This document shows positions 25,768 through 34,590 of a DNA stretch of 64,000 bases, in pieces. Under the pieces are notes generated by a model. The model did not search any database and was not told where the DNA came from. It saw only the letters and a list, made by a program, of their open reading frames with translations. The DNA comes from CALBPI01 sp045110335. Its GTDB lineage: Bacteria > Pseudomonadota > Gammaproteobacteria > Steroidobacterales > Woeseiaceae. The position numbers and the translations under genes are program-made. Location: positions 1 through 64,000 of the forward strand of contig JBGCGB010000032.1 of assembly GCA_045110335.1 (NCBI GenBank). The letters are read 5' to 3'. The first letter of the stretch is position 1. Each line of letters begins with the position of its first letter.

Positions 25768-27424
25768 CTGTATCAATCCATTTGCGGACCACTTGCGCCA
25801 CGCGGGCGGGATCGTGACCGGTGATGTTCCTGGCAGCATCCACCTTGTCTTGATAGCTCAAGCTCGCGCTTTGACTGGGGGGCGCCTCCAAGGCACCTCC
25901 GACGGCAGCCAAAGGCGCATTTCCAGACGCCAGTAAGTTAGGCATTCCGGCTGTCGCCGCTGGCGTAACCACCCGCTTCAACATCGGCCGTACAATCCCG
26001 AATCCAAGCACGAGGGCAAGCACAACGCCGATACCTTGTTTAAGAATCTCACGAAAAGCGGGTTGCTCCCAGAAAGACGGCGCATCCATAGCTTCCAGTT
26101 CCGGAAGCGCACGAAAAGGAGCGCTGACGACTTCAACCGTGTCGCCACGCGCAGCATCGAAACCGACGGCTTTCTGCACCAATGCTTCGATTTGAGCCAT
26201 GGTTAGAACCGTCGTTGTTGCAACTGGTATATCCGGGGCGTCTGCGTCCGCAGGATCCGCATCAATCACTTGCGCATTGAAGGCAGCCTCGTCAATTAAC
26301 ACCGCAACCGAAAGCCTCGTCGTTGTCACACCAGGCGAACGCGTTCGGCTAATCGTCTTGTCGACCTCAAAGTTTCGTGTAGATCGGCGTGAGGAGTTTA
26401 GCGTTTCTGCAGCATTCACAGATTCTGGATTGACCGTGCCGCCGGCTTGCGGTGGCGTATTGGAAAGCGCCCCTGGCACGCCAGCCGCCAATCCGTCACC
26501 AACTTTTCGTTCCTCTTCGCTGACTTGTTCGCTCTTGATCGCTGTTCGATTAGGGTCAAAACTCTCCCGAGTTTGCTCTACAACGGTAAAATCTAGATCG
26601 GCGACAACTTCTGCTCGTACATTGCCAAGCCCCAATGTAGGCGCCAGCAACTGTTCAATACGCTGTCGATAGTCTTGCTCAAGATTGCGCTTCATCTTAA
26701 ATTGGTTGGCGCTCATTGCATCGCGACTGTTTTCATCATTGCCGCTCAGCATCCGGCCAAACTGATCAATGACATTGACATCACCAGCCAGCATTCCGGG
26801 AATACTGCCGGCAACCAAATTGACGATGGCGGATGCTTGCCCTGATTCTAGCTGTTTGCCACCATACAACTGCAGCATGACCGATGCACTCGGCAACTGT
26901 TGGTCGCGAATAAAGGCAGACTGCTTCGGTATTGCCAAATGCACCCGCGCATCCTGAATCGCGCGAAGCGACTTAATCGTTCGCGAAAGCTCCGCTTCCA
27001 ACGCATGTTGATAGCGAGCCGTTTCCATGAATTGACTAACACCGAAGCTCGATTGATCGCCAACCATCTCCATGCCTTGAGCCGCCGACAAAGGCAGTCC
27101 TTGCGATGCGAGTTGCATCCGCGCATCGCTGACTCTTGAAGACAGCACCATAATACCGCCTGTCTTTTGATCGACGCGATACTCAATACCACTGGTTTGT
27201 AATGCTGATACGACAGCTGCTGCATCGCTTTCTTCGAGGCCCGGGAATACTGTCGTGTATTCTGGCTCCTGTGACCAGAGGACGAGCCAAAACCCCAGTG
27301 CGATACTCGCGGCGATGCCAACTAGTAGGCTAAGTTGGCGGACCGCCGGAATAGCTAGTACGTTAGAAAGTTGAACTTGCGGCACGGGTGCCGGTAGCTC
27401 AGCATTGGTTACGGTTCCTTCCAT
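25757..27424 (-). CDS. fliF: Flagellar MS-ring protein FliF
   Basis: Forms the MS ring in the inner membrane, the base of the flagellum. The 555-aa protein has a membrane helix near the N-terminus (about 30-50), ring-building motifs (YTTVFPGLEESDAAAVVSAL; LEAELSRTIKSLRAIQDARV), a variable periplasmic region, a second helix (about 462-482, QGIGVVLALVLGFGIVRPML), and a C-terminal FliG-binding tail ending near VRKWIDTD. Confidence 0.96.
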   Translation of the reverse strand: MEGTVTNAELPAPVPQVQLSNVLAIPAVRQLSLLVGIAASIALGFWLVLWSQEPEYTTVFPGLEESDAAAVVSALQTSGIEYRVDQKTGGIMVLSSRVSDARMQLASQGLPLSAAQGMEMVGDQSSFGVSQFMETARYQHALEAELSRTIKSLRAIQDARVHLAIPKQSAFIRDQQLPSASVMLQLYGGKQLESGQASAIVNLVAGSIPGMLAGDVNVIDQFGRMLSGNDENSRDAMSANQFKMKRNLEQDYRQRIEQLLAPTLGLGNVRAEVVADLDFTVVEQTRESFDPNRTAIKSEQVSEEERKVGDGLAAGVPGALSNTPPQAGGTVNPESVNAAETLNSSRRSTRNFEVDKTISRTRSPGVTTTRLSVAVLIDEAAFNAQVIDADPADADAPDIPVATTTVLTMAQIEALVQKAVGFDAARGDTVEVVSAPFRALPELEAMDAPSFWEQPAFREILKQGIGVVLALVLGFGIVRPMLKRVVTPAATAGMPNLLASGNAPLAAVGGALEAPPSQSASLSYQDKVDAARNITGHDPARVAQVVRKWIDTDAS

Positions 27425-27450
27425 CCCAAGATATCCTTATCGACCTGTCC

Positions 27451-27771
27451 TTAGACAGGCATATTCATGACTTCTTGATACGCATTCACTAGTTTGTTGC
27501 GTACTTCTGTCATTGCTTGAAATGAAAGACTCGCCTTTTGCAGCGAGACCATGACTTGAGTGAGATCTGCATCCGGCGCACCCGCTTCGAAAGCAGCCGC
27601 TTTGGCTGCGCCTGTCGTTTGCAATTCATTCACTTTGGAGAGAGATTGATTAAGCAACGCGCTGAAGTCGACACCAGTTGCTTCCTTCGTTGTTACCGGA
27701 CCACCTTCAATTTGTGCATTCATCTCGCGAATTTTCGCAAGCATGTTGGCTGAGCTTATTTCATTCATCAT
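27451..27771 (-). CDS. fliE: Flagellar hook-basal body protein FliE
   Basis: Small (106 aa) adaptor that joins the MS ring to the rod. The conserved C-terminal half is visible: DLTQVMVSLQKASLSFQAM, then TEVRNKLVNAYQEVMNMPV. It starts 8 nt after fleR, so it is probably cotranscribed from the fleSR sigma54 promoter. I found no separate -24/-12 site before it. Confidence 0.95.
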   Translation of the reverse strand: MMNEISSANMLAKIREMNAQIEGGPVTTKEATGVDFSALLNQSLSKVNELQTTGAAKAAAFEAGAPDADLTQVMVSLQKASLSFQAMTEVRNKLVNAYQEVMNMPV

Positions 27772-27779
27772 TGATTCCC

Positions 27780-29165
27780 TTAAGCAACCGAGGCAGCAAT
27801 TGGACGAAGCGTCATTTGATCTGGAATCGTCAAGCCAGCATCCCTTAGGCGTGCAATTTTGTAACGTAATGTTCTCGGGCTAATACCGAGTGTTCGAGCT
27901 GCAGCTTCTCGATTTCCAGCATCCTGATCCAGCGCCTTAAGTATCAGCTTGTGTTCAACCAGACGGAGATCGTGAGTTAGGTCGCCACTGGTCGGCGCTT
28001 GCTCACTATTGGCGGAGCCGGTCGCTTGTGTCTCAAAGACCAAGTCGGAATCGCTGATCTGTGAGCCATTGAGCAAGATCAGTGTTCGTTGCACGACGTT
28101 TTCCAGCTCACGTACATTGCCTGGCCAGTCATATTGCATCAGACGTTTTTCCGCCACCGGCGATAACGTCGGCGTCGCGCGCTGACCTCTACAATAGCGA
28201 TCCAAAAAGTGCTTAACCAAAGGCAAGACATCACCACGGCGCTCCCGAAGCGGGGGTATATACATAGGAAAGACATTGAGTCTGTAGTACAAGTCTTCAC
28301 GGAACTTGCCAGATTCTACTTCGACGGCAAGATTCCTATTCGTCGTCGCGAGGATTCGAATATCTAACTCGATTGACCGCTTTCCGCCCAGACGTTCAAC
28401 TTCACGCTCTTGCAACACGCGAAGTAATTTCGCCTGCAACGCGATATTCATTTCGCTAATCTCATCGAGCAGGATTGTGCCGCCATTCGCTTGCTCGAAT
28501 TTTCCAGAGCAAGCATTGTCGGCGCCTGTATAGGCACCTTTCTCGTAACCGAATAGCGTAGCCTCCAACATTGATTCTGGAATGGCAGCGCAATTGATAG
28601 CAACGAATGGTTTCGAAGCGCGTGGAGAATTCTGATGAAGATAGCGTGCGAAAACTTCCTTGCCTGTACCCGACTCCCCTGCTAACAGCACTGTTGCATC
28701 GGAATCGGCAACACGCGCGGCCATGCCCAATAGCGTCATGGTATTCACGTCACCGCAGACAATCGCTCCGGTTTCAGTTGGACCAGGAGATGTTGACGGG
28801 TGTTCCGTGAGGCAGTCCTGTATGACTTCTAGCAGATCATCCGCAAGGAAAGGTTTAACCATGTAACTCCTCGCACCAGCCTGCATCGCTTCCACAGCCT
28901 TCGTAACCGTGGCAAACGCAGTCATCATAACGACAGGCAGACCCGGATATCGCTGGGCAACATTTGTCATCAGTTCTATCCCATCCATCGGCGTCATCTC
29001 GACATCAGTAACAACAAGGTTCACTGCCGAACGATCGAGAATCGTCAATGCCTCTCCGCCATCCTTGGCGATTAATACATCGAAACCAGAAGCTCTAAGC
29101 GTCGCTTTCAGTGCTTTAGACAAGGCGTTGTCGTCCTCGGCAATCAAAACTGTCTGCTTATCCAT
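27780..29165 (-). CDS. fleR: Sigma54 response regulator FleR/FlrC
   Basis: Two-component enhancer-binding protein that activates middle (hook-basal body) flagellar genes. The 461-aa protein has a receiver domain (phospho-acceptor Asp54 in VVTDVEMTPMDG; Lys in MVKPF), an AAA+ domain with Walker A GESGTGKEV and the sigma54 loop GAYTGA, and a C-terminal Fis-type HTH (REAAARTLGISPRTLRYKI). ATG 29165 is chosen, as it begins the receiver domain and overlaps fleS by 8 nt; the longer frame upstream lies in fleS. Confidence 0.95.
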   Translation of the reverse strand: MDKQTVLIAEDDNALSKALKATLRASGFDVLIAKDGGEALTILDRSAVNLVVTDVEMTPMDGIELMTNVAQRYPGLPVVMMTAFATVTKAVEAMQAGARSYMVKPFLADDLLEVIQDCLTEHPSTSPGPTETGAIVCGDVNTMTLLGMAARVADSDATVLLAGESGTGKEVFARYLHQNSPRASKPFVAINCAAIPESMLEATLFGYEKGAYTGADNACSGKFEQANGGTILLDEISEMNIALQAKLLRVLQEREVERLGGKRSIELDIRILATTNRNLAVEVESGKFREDLYYRLNVFPMYIPPLRERRGDVLPLVKHFLDRYCRGQRATPTLSPVAEKRLMQYDWPGNVRELENVVQRTLILLNGSQISDSDLVFETQATGSANSEQAPTSGDLTHDLRLVEHKLILKALDQDAGNREAAARTLGISPRTLRYKIARLRDAGLTIPDQMTLRPIAASVA

Positions 29166-30393
29166 GTGCACACTCCTTGTGCCAAGATTTGGCCGGCGAC
29201 ACAGTCTCAGAAATGGCAAACTGAGACTGATCGCCGACCAAGGGGAACCTGGAAACACTGTCTTCGCAAGGCAGAAACATCGAAAACACACTACCCATGG
29301 CAGAGCTATCGACACCAACACCACCATCGTGGTCTTCTGCAACCGAACGAACCACGGCAAGCCCGAGCCCAGTGCCAGAAGAGCGAGTCGTATAGAAGGG
29401 TTCAAAAATTTGTTGACGTAATTCTATGGGTACACCACAGCCCTGGTCGCGTACCGACAGCCAGACCCTGCCCGATTCGTCAATTCGATCGGATAGGTGA
29501 ATCATGCCCTGATCAGGACTATGCTGAATGGCGTTCGTCACTAGATTGTTGAGCGCGCCCATCAATGCGGAGCGATTCGCCTTGATCGAGAAGTTATCCG
29601 ACGCCCATGAGAACGTGAGTTCGGATTCTGGCGACTGCAAGTCGGTGTGATGATCAACAACATCACGAAGTAGAGATGCCGTTGACAGACGTTCCTGCGG
29701 CGCAGGCGTACCCATTGCGAACCGGAGCATGTCATCGACCATCGCACTCATGCTTTTGAGACTATTCAGTACGGCTGCATGAGTCTCTGGTGAGGTTTTG
29801 GACTGAGATGCGTAGAGCATCGCAGCCGACAGCGGCGTTCTAATTTGGTGTGCCAGTCTCGCCGACATTTCACCCATTAGACTAAGACGTTGATGCCTTT
29901 GTTCAGTGTCTCGGCGATGACTGATCTCGCTGATATCCGTCAACATGATTAGACGGGCACCATCAGGAAAAACTTGTTGCGACAAAGAAAATAAACGCTC
30001 ATCACCGAGCGTCACTTCGGTACAACTCAACCCGGTTGTCGCCACGTTGTTGTCACAGACTTCTGACCAAGCACGACCAACCAATTGTCCGCCAAATGCG
30101 TTGATTGCCTTGCCATTACAATCCGTAATCATGCCGTCTTGTGATGTAATCAGAACGATAGCCGGCAGGCATTCTATTATCTCAGCAAGTCGGCTAGCCA
30201 GACGTTCCTTCTCGATGAGTTCGCTCATACGATCTGACTTAGCTTTATTCAGCGCCGTCGTTAACCGAATCGTTTCACCACGCAGTTGCTCATAAGCTAC
30301 GTCGAGCTTTTGAGAGTGCGTGTTAAAAGCTTCAAACGCTTCAACGAGCTGTAGGTTTTGTTTTACGACTGTGGCCACGATATTCCCTTTCAT
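29158..30393 (-). CDS. fleS: Sensor histidine kinase FleS/FlrB
   Basis: Cytoplasmic kinase partner of FleR. The 411-aa protein has a coiled-coil N-terminus, a PAS domain (about 72-155), a HisKA domain with His182 in ARLAHQIRTPLSA, and an HATPase domain with N box NLVTNAIQHS, G1 RDQGCGVP and G2 SSGTGLGLAVVRSVAEDHDG. There are no membrane helices, as for Pseudomonas FleS. It is preceded by a sigma54 promoter and followed by fleR. Confidence 0.95.
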   Translation of the reverse strand: MKGNIVATVVKQNLQLVEAFEAFNTHSQKLDVAYEQLRGETIRLTTALNKAKSDRMSELIEKERLASRLAEIIECLPAIVLITSQDGMITDCNGKAINAFGGQLVGRAWSEVCDNNVATTGLSCTEVTLGDERLFSLSQQVFPDGARLIMLTDISEISHRRDTEQRHQRLSLMGEMSARLAHQIRTPLSAAMLYASQSKTSPETHAAVLNSLKSMSAMVDDMLRFAMGTPAPQERLSTASLLRDVVDHHTDLQSPESELTFSWASDNFSIKANRSALMGALNNLVTNAIQHSPDQGMIHLSDRIDESGRVWLSVRDQGCGVPIELRQQIFEPFYTTRSSGTGLGLAVVRSVAEDHDGGVGVDSSAMGSVFSMFLPCEDSVSRFPLVGDQSQFAISETVSPAKSWHKECAHG

Positions 30394-30411
30394 TGCCTTG
30401 CAGTTTCTTAG

Positions 30412-30440
30412 AGCAATTTGTGTGCCAAATCCTTTGGCAC
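30412..30440 (-). promoter_or_regulatory. Sigma54 promoter of fleSR with overlapping inverted repeat
   Basis: Minus strand: TTTGGCAC, 5 nt (ACAAA), TTGCT, a near-consensus -24/-12 element (30412-30428) about 25 nt before fleS. Its -24 half forms an 8-bp inverted repeat GTGCCAAA-TCC-TTTGGCAC (30422-30440). A further TTGGCAC lies on the plus strand near 30488. Confidence 0.85.
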
Positions 30441-30503
30441 TTTCTTTTTCAATGACTTACAAACTAAATGATCTTCGCTGTCAAAATCTTGGCACTTTGA
30501 CGA

Positions 30504-31850
30504 CTAGGCTAAACGCAATTTTTCAACCAGTGTTGTCCGACGCATGTGCAACAGACGCGCAGCACGTGCCACGACACCATCCGCACGCGACAATGCGGAA
30601 TCAATAAGCGTGCGTTCAACTTGCTGCAAATGCTCCTTCAATACAATCCCTTCAGCAGGACAGGTATTCAGCTTAGGCAGTGGCGCATCATCAAGTGGTG
30701 GCCGTGTTGTATTGCTCAGATACTTTTCTGGAAGATCGGCGGCTGTCACAACGCCCGTCGGATGCAAGATAGCCAAACGTTCAACCAGATTACCTAGTTC
30801 TCGAACGTTACCTGGCCATTCATAGTGAGCCAACACTGACAATGCGCATGGTTGCAATCGCAGTTGCTTAGATGGCTGCGCTTGGCCCAAAATCAGTTCT
30901 GATAACAGGCCTGGAATGTCGTCAAGACGCTTACGTAGCGGTGGCATCGCGATCGGAAAAACATTGAGCCGATAAAACAGATCTTCGCGGAAGTCGCCAT
31001 CGCGAACAGCCGCTGGTAAATCACGATGAGTCGCCGCAATGATACGGACATTGCAACGTCGTGTTTTATTGCTACCCACACGCTCGAAGGATCGCTCTTG
31101 CAATACGCGGAGCAACTTCACTTGCATGGGCATCGCCATGTCACCAATCTCATCGAGGAACAACGTCCCACCATCGGCAAGTTCGAACCGTCCCTTTCTC
31201 GCGGCAACGGCGCCAGTGAAAGCTCCCTTTTCGTGACCGAACAACTCGCTTTCGAGCAGGTCCGCCGGAATCGCACCACAATTGATAGGCACGAAAGCCT
31301 GATCTGCTCGAGAAGACAGATCGTGAATCGTACGTGCGACCAGTTCTTTCCCGGTACCCGACTCACCTCCAATGAGCACATTGGTATCAAAACCTGCTAC
31401 CTGCTCAATCTGTTCGCGGACTTTGCCGATTGAATAGGACGTTCCGGTCAATCGCTGTCTACGTTGCATGCCGCGGTAAGACTGCGCTTGCTTTAGTAGA
31501 TGAGCTAGTCGCGCACGTTTTAGTGGCAATTCTACCGGCCAGGCTGGCGCAGAAGCTGTCTTCAACTTAGCTTCATCTTCGGACTCGCAAAGTACCAAAG
31601 CCGGGGTCGCTCGCAAGAAATCATTGACGCCCTTGCGACCATCATCCGAAATCTTGCGATGCGTCTCTGCATCCGCGATCAACGCTGTAAATTTCTGCCC
31701 TGAGAGTTCGCGTGAATCCAAACGGTCCACGATAACCGGACAAAATTGAAGAAAATTGAGTCGGTGAGATAGATCCGCGGCCACATCGGAGTCGGGGTGA
31801 AGTATCAACACCGCCGCCTGATGGTTCTCTCGCGTAGTTTCGTTCGTCAT
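30504..31850 (-). CDS. fleQ: Master flagellar regulator FleQ/FlrA
   Basis: Top-level sigma54 enhancer-binding protein for flagellar genes; in Pseudomonas it also binds cyclic-di-GMP. The 448-aa protein has the atypical N-terminal receiver-like domain (about 12-90), AAA+ domain with Walker A GGESGTGKE (161-169), sigma54 loop GAFTGA (209-214), LFLDEIGDM, arginine-finger region FREDLFYRLNV, and the C-terminal HTH ARLLHMRRTTLVEKLR. Intact, unlike its split paralogue at 3898-5251. fleSR lies downstream behind its own sigma54 promoter. Confidence 0.95.
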   Translation of the reverse strand: MTNETTRENHQAAVLILHPDSDVAADLSHRLNFLQFCPVIVDRLDSRELSGQKFTALIADAETHRKISDDGRKGVNDFLRATPALVLCESEDEAKLKTASAPAWPVELPLKRARLAHLLKQAQSYRGMQRRQRLTGTSYSIGKVREQIEQVAGFDTNVLIGGESGTGKELVARTIHDLSSRADQAFVPINCGAIPADLLESELFGHEKGAFTGAVAARKGRFELADGGTLFLDEIGDMAMPMQVKLLRVLQERSFERVGSNKTRRCNVRIIAATHRDLPAAVRDGDFREDLFYRLNVFPIAMPPLRKRLDDIPGLLSELILGQAQPSKQLRLQPCALSVLAHYEWPGNVRELGNLVERLAILHPTGVVTAADLPEKYLSNTTRPPLDDAPLPKLNTCPAEGIVLKEHLQQVERTLIDSALSRADGVVARAARLLHMRRTTLVEKLRLA

Positions 31851-31997
31851 CTTGCCTGTCCTTATGCAACCCCGCTGTAACGAGGTGTCGCGACCTTGCG
31901 ACGAAATACAGCATAGGCCGATCGCAGGAACAAACCGTGCGTCAGATCACAAAATACACCGGACATAGGGCAGTGAGCGTGAAAATCATGGTTTTTC

Positions 31998-32033
31998 TGT
32001 GACTTAAGTCAAATTCTTCGACGTTATTGTCAA
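31998..32033 (-). promoter_or_regulatory. Candidate fleQ promoter region with CRP/Vfr-like site
   Basis: TGTGA-N6-TCAAA (31998-32013) matches 9 of 10 key bases of the CRP consensus TGTGA-N6-TCACA, and contains the 12-bp palindrome TGACTTAAGTCA (32000-32011). On the minus strand a -35-like TTGACA (32033-32028) lies just upstream, so the site would overlap the -10 region. No good -10 box is visible. Vfr represses fleQ in Pseudomonas aeruginosa; the same logic here is inference. Confidence 0.45.
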
Positions 32034-32056
32034 GTGGAAAAATGGGTATATGATCG

Positions 32057-32335
32057 TTACGACGTAGAATCGCCGTACGCCGCCATGGCCTGTTGGCCTG
32101 TTCTTATGCGGCTGATCCGAGACTGAACCTCAGATTTTCGATGCGACAGACCGGCACTTAATCGTTGATCATCCGCGATTAACAACTGCAATTCGGCGGG
32201 ACTCCAAGTATCGACCCTACCGCGTAACCAAGCATCGCGGTGTTGAGTCAGTTGTTCAGCGGCCACCCAGTCATCGGCGTCAACAGCATCGAGAATCTGC
32301 TGCGTTAACAAGGTTGCCTGGTTCTCATTACTCAT
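32057..32335 (-). CDS. fliT: Flagellar chaperone FliT-like protein
   Basis: A 92-aa, mostly helical cytosolic protein in the fliT position after fliS. It starts at MSNENQATLLTQQILDAVDA, overlapping the fliS stop by 8 nt; the longer frame upstream is inside fliS. FliT binds FliD and limits premature export. FliT sequences are poorly conserved, so the call rests mainly on size, helix content (WVAAEQLTQHRDAWLRG) and gene order. Confidence 0.75.
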   Translation of the reverse strand: MSNENQATLLTQQILDAVDADDWVAAEQLTQHRDAWLRGRVDTWSPAELQLLIADDQRLSAGLSHRKSEVQSRISRIRTGQQAMAAYGDSTS

Positions 32336-32720
32336 TGGGCGCGATTGCATCCCAGGCATCTTTGACCTCGCGGAGCAAACCCTCAACCTCATCAAGCGCC
32401 GCAAGATCATTGTGAAGATTAGCGTGTAACAAGCGACGCGCCGCATAATCATAGAGCGAGACAAGGTTACCAGCGAGTTCCGGGCTGTGCTGCTCATCGA
32501 TGGCGACTTGCAGCACACTGATGATTTCAATCGCGCGCGTTAAATGCTCGCCCTTCGAAGCCACATTGTTTTCAGAAAGACAGTGTCTCGCCATACCCAA
32601 TCGTGCCATCAAGCGCGTTAATAGCTTTCGAATGAGTGTGTAGCCATCGTCGGTATCCACAGCGTGCTCGGCCGCGGAGCTTTGGTACAGCTTTGCTGGA
32701 TCAGAAAGCGGTGCGTACAT
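32328..32720 (-). CDS. fliS: Flagellin export chaperone FliS
   Basis: Cytosolic chaperone that keeps flagellin unfolded until export. The 130-aa protein has the family landmarks: Leu/Lys-rich LIRKLLTRLMARLGMAR, the KGEHLTRAIEIISVLQ helix and NLVSLYDYAARRLLHAN. It lies 12 nt after fliD. Confidence 0.95.
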   Translation of the reverse strand: MYAPLSDPAKLYQSSAAEHAVDTDDGYTLIRKLLTRLMARLGMARHCLSENNVASKGEHLTRAIEIISVLQVAIDEQHSPELAGNLVSLYDYAARRLLHANLHNDLAALDEVEGLLREVKDAWDAIAPNE

Positions 32721-32732
32721 GATAGATCCTGA

Positions 32733-34115
32733 TTAGTTGTCGCCAGGCGTCGGCAGATTCGCCAACTGAGCGGTCAAGAAAGAACTGGTCGTATTTAGCT
32801 GGCCCAGTAACGAATCCAGGCCGTTGAATTGTCTAAATAGGCGTGCTTCGAGCGAAATGAGCCGAGAATTCAGCGCTTCGCGTTGCTCGTCAATCAATTC
32901 AATGCTGGCCTCAATACCTTCCGTACGGGATTGGATGATGCCGTTGTCGCCGGTGAATTCGTCAATGATTGTCGTGAGTCGAGCACTGTAGCCGCTATCG
33001 CCGCCAAACAAATTTGAGATCGCCGTGAAGTCGTTTGCCAAGATAGCATCGAGTTGCTCGGCGTCAGTCGTCAACTGGCCAGTCTCATCGGTCCGAATAC
33101 CAATTTCGTTCAAGGTATCCAGCAGACTGTCGGCGCCGGTCGTTGCTGCGCTTAGCTCCTGCCGAAGCTGACTGCTCACACTTCTCAATGCGGAATCGCC
33201 CTGCAAAGGACCCGCGACATTCGTGTCGGGATCGAATGCTGCCAGGCTATCGGTGGTATCCACGAAACCGTTGTAGGCTGACACAAAGGACTGCAGCGTA
33301 CTTTTGAGACCGGAGGTATCGTTGCTTACGTCGATCGTAAACGTCTCTCCATTCGTCGCCTCAACAGCTGAGAAAGTAACGCCATCAATGACAGCACTGA
33401 AATCGTTGGTATCGCTAAAAACAGCAAAACCGTTAACAACAGCCGCTGCGTTTTGTGCGGCTTGCGTTTGCGTCAGATCATTCAGTCCATTTTCAGGGTC
33501 ATAACTCAATACTGATAGACCACCGTCACCATCGGCCTGGGTGACCGTGATCGAATTATCCTCGCCGGTCTTAGTTCCGGAAAGCACCAAATAGCTGCCA
33601 GCGTCCGCATTAATGATGGTTGCTTGCACCCCGGTATTATTTGAAGAACCATTGATGGAATCTCTGATACCGGCAAGCGTGTTCGATTCGGCATCAATCT
33701 CTACATCAAAACTATCCGTGCCGATTGACAGGGTTAATGTTCCTGTTCCAACGATGGCATCAGATCCGGTAAAACTGCCAGACGTCAGTCTGGCTGTGCT
33801 GGCTTTGTTAACGATGTCGACAGTATAGGAGGCCGGAACCGCTGCCTCGGTCACACTCACTGAGACCGCGTCCTCATTGGATGTTGAGATTGTCTTGGCT
33901 GCGGTACTCTCGGCATTACTAAGCTTCTCAAGATTTGTCTTCAGCGAATCTAGCGCCGATGAGAGGCTTCCGTATGCAGAGAGACGTGATTGAAAACGCG
34001 TTTCACTCAGGACAAATCGCTGCTGCGCAGGCGCGCCCTCAGCCTCTACAAGCTGCTGGACCAAGCCCTGAACATCAAGGCCAGAGCCAATACCTGACGA
34101 GATAATACCTACCAT
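32733..34115 (-). CDS. fliD: Flagellar filament cap protein FliD
   Basis: Exported cap (HAP2) that folds flagellin at the filament tip. The 460-aa protein has the conserved N-terminus (SGIGSGLDVQGLVQQLVEAE), variable middle domains, and a coiled-coil C-terminus (INLIDEQ-type EASIELIDEQREALNSRLISLE) ending with FNGLDSLLGQLNTTSSFL. It follows flaG in the usual order. Confidence 0.96.
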   Translation of the reverse strand: MVGIISSGIGSGLDVQGLVQQLVEAEGAPAQQRFVLSETRFQSRLSAYGSLSSALDSLKTNLEKLSNAESTAAKTISTSNEDAVSVSVTEAAVPASYTVDIVNKASTARLTSGSFTGSDAIVGTGTLTLSIGTDSFDVEIDAESNTLAGIRDSINGSSNNTGVQATIINADAGSYLVLSGTKTGEDNSITVTQADGDGGLSVLSYDPENGLNDLTQTQAAQNAAAVVNGFAVFSDTNDFSAVIDGVTFSAVEATNGETFTIDVSNDTSGLKSTLQSFVSAYNGFVDTTDSLAAFDPDTNVAGPLQGDSALRSVSSQLRQELSAATTGADSLLDTLNEIGIRTDETGQLTTDAEQLDAILANDFTAISNLFGGDSGYSARLTTIIDEFTGDNGIIQSRTEGIEASIELIDEQREALNSRLISLEARLFRQFNGLDSLLGQLNTTSSFLTAQLANLPTPGDN

Positions 34116-34140
34116 AACAAGACCTCAAATCTGCCGGGTG

Positions 34141-34524
34141 TTAAACGCTTTCTTCAATAAGTGCGGGCAGTTCGCCCTCCCCGCGGCCAGCTGCATCGAC
34201 GACTGCCTCAGGTGGAAGTTCACGAACCACTTCACCCGTAGTGCGATTAATCACTTTGATCACAACGACATCCGTGTCGCGATTTAACTCGAACTGGAGC
34301 GCAGGTGACGCGCTTTCGCCTAATTCGTTGAGCTTTTCGATAGCCCCGGAGACGGCGCTCGGCGATGGCGCACTTTGTGTTGCCTCCGATTTTTCTTCGC
34401 TATCTTCTTCAACAGGCTCAGCCGGCGCGATACCACTTACTGGCGGCGTCTTCGATGCCTTTTCCGCGTCGCTGGATGAAGCAGTTTTAAACGTAGCCGT
34501 TGAAACACTATCTATCGGGTTCAT
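34141..34524 (-). CDS. flaG: FlaG family protein
   Basis: A 127-aa protein: the first 80 residues are low-complexity and acidic; the C-terminal domain (about 68-120) shows the FlaG pattern LQFELNRDTDVVVIKVINR followed by TTGEVVRELPPEAV. FlaG influences filament length in several polar flagellates. It lies between fliC and fliD as in Pseudomonas. I found no separate promoter in the 62-nt gap. Confidence 0.93.
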   Translation of the reverse strand: MNPIDSVSTATFKTASSSDAEKASKTPPVSGIAPAEPVEEDSEEKSEATQSAPSPSAVSGAIEKLNELGESASPALQFELNRDTDVVVIKVINRTTGEVVRELPPEAVVDAAGRGEGELPALIEESV

Positions 34525-34544
34525 TACATTCTCCTGTGGGCGAG

Positions 34545-34590
34545 GTGGCTTCCATGCCGCCTCTTCAGGAAGTAATCAGTCGTTGATTAC
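34545..34590 (-). repeat. Hairpins at the 3' end of fliC
   Basis: A 7-bp perfect stem GTAATCA/TGATTAC (34572-34590, 5-nt loop) spans the fliC stop. A second imperfect stem GAGGCGGC/GCCACCTC follows on the minus strand (7 of 8 pairs). Neither is followed by a T-tract, so this may stabilise the fliC mRNA or attenuate readthrough into flaG rather than terminate fully. Confidence 0.35.

Noticed and set aside
29166..29405. 80-residue N-terminal extension of fleR
   Set aside because: Falls inside fleS and precedes a receiver domain that starts cleanly at 29165.
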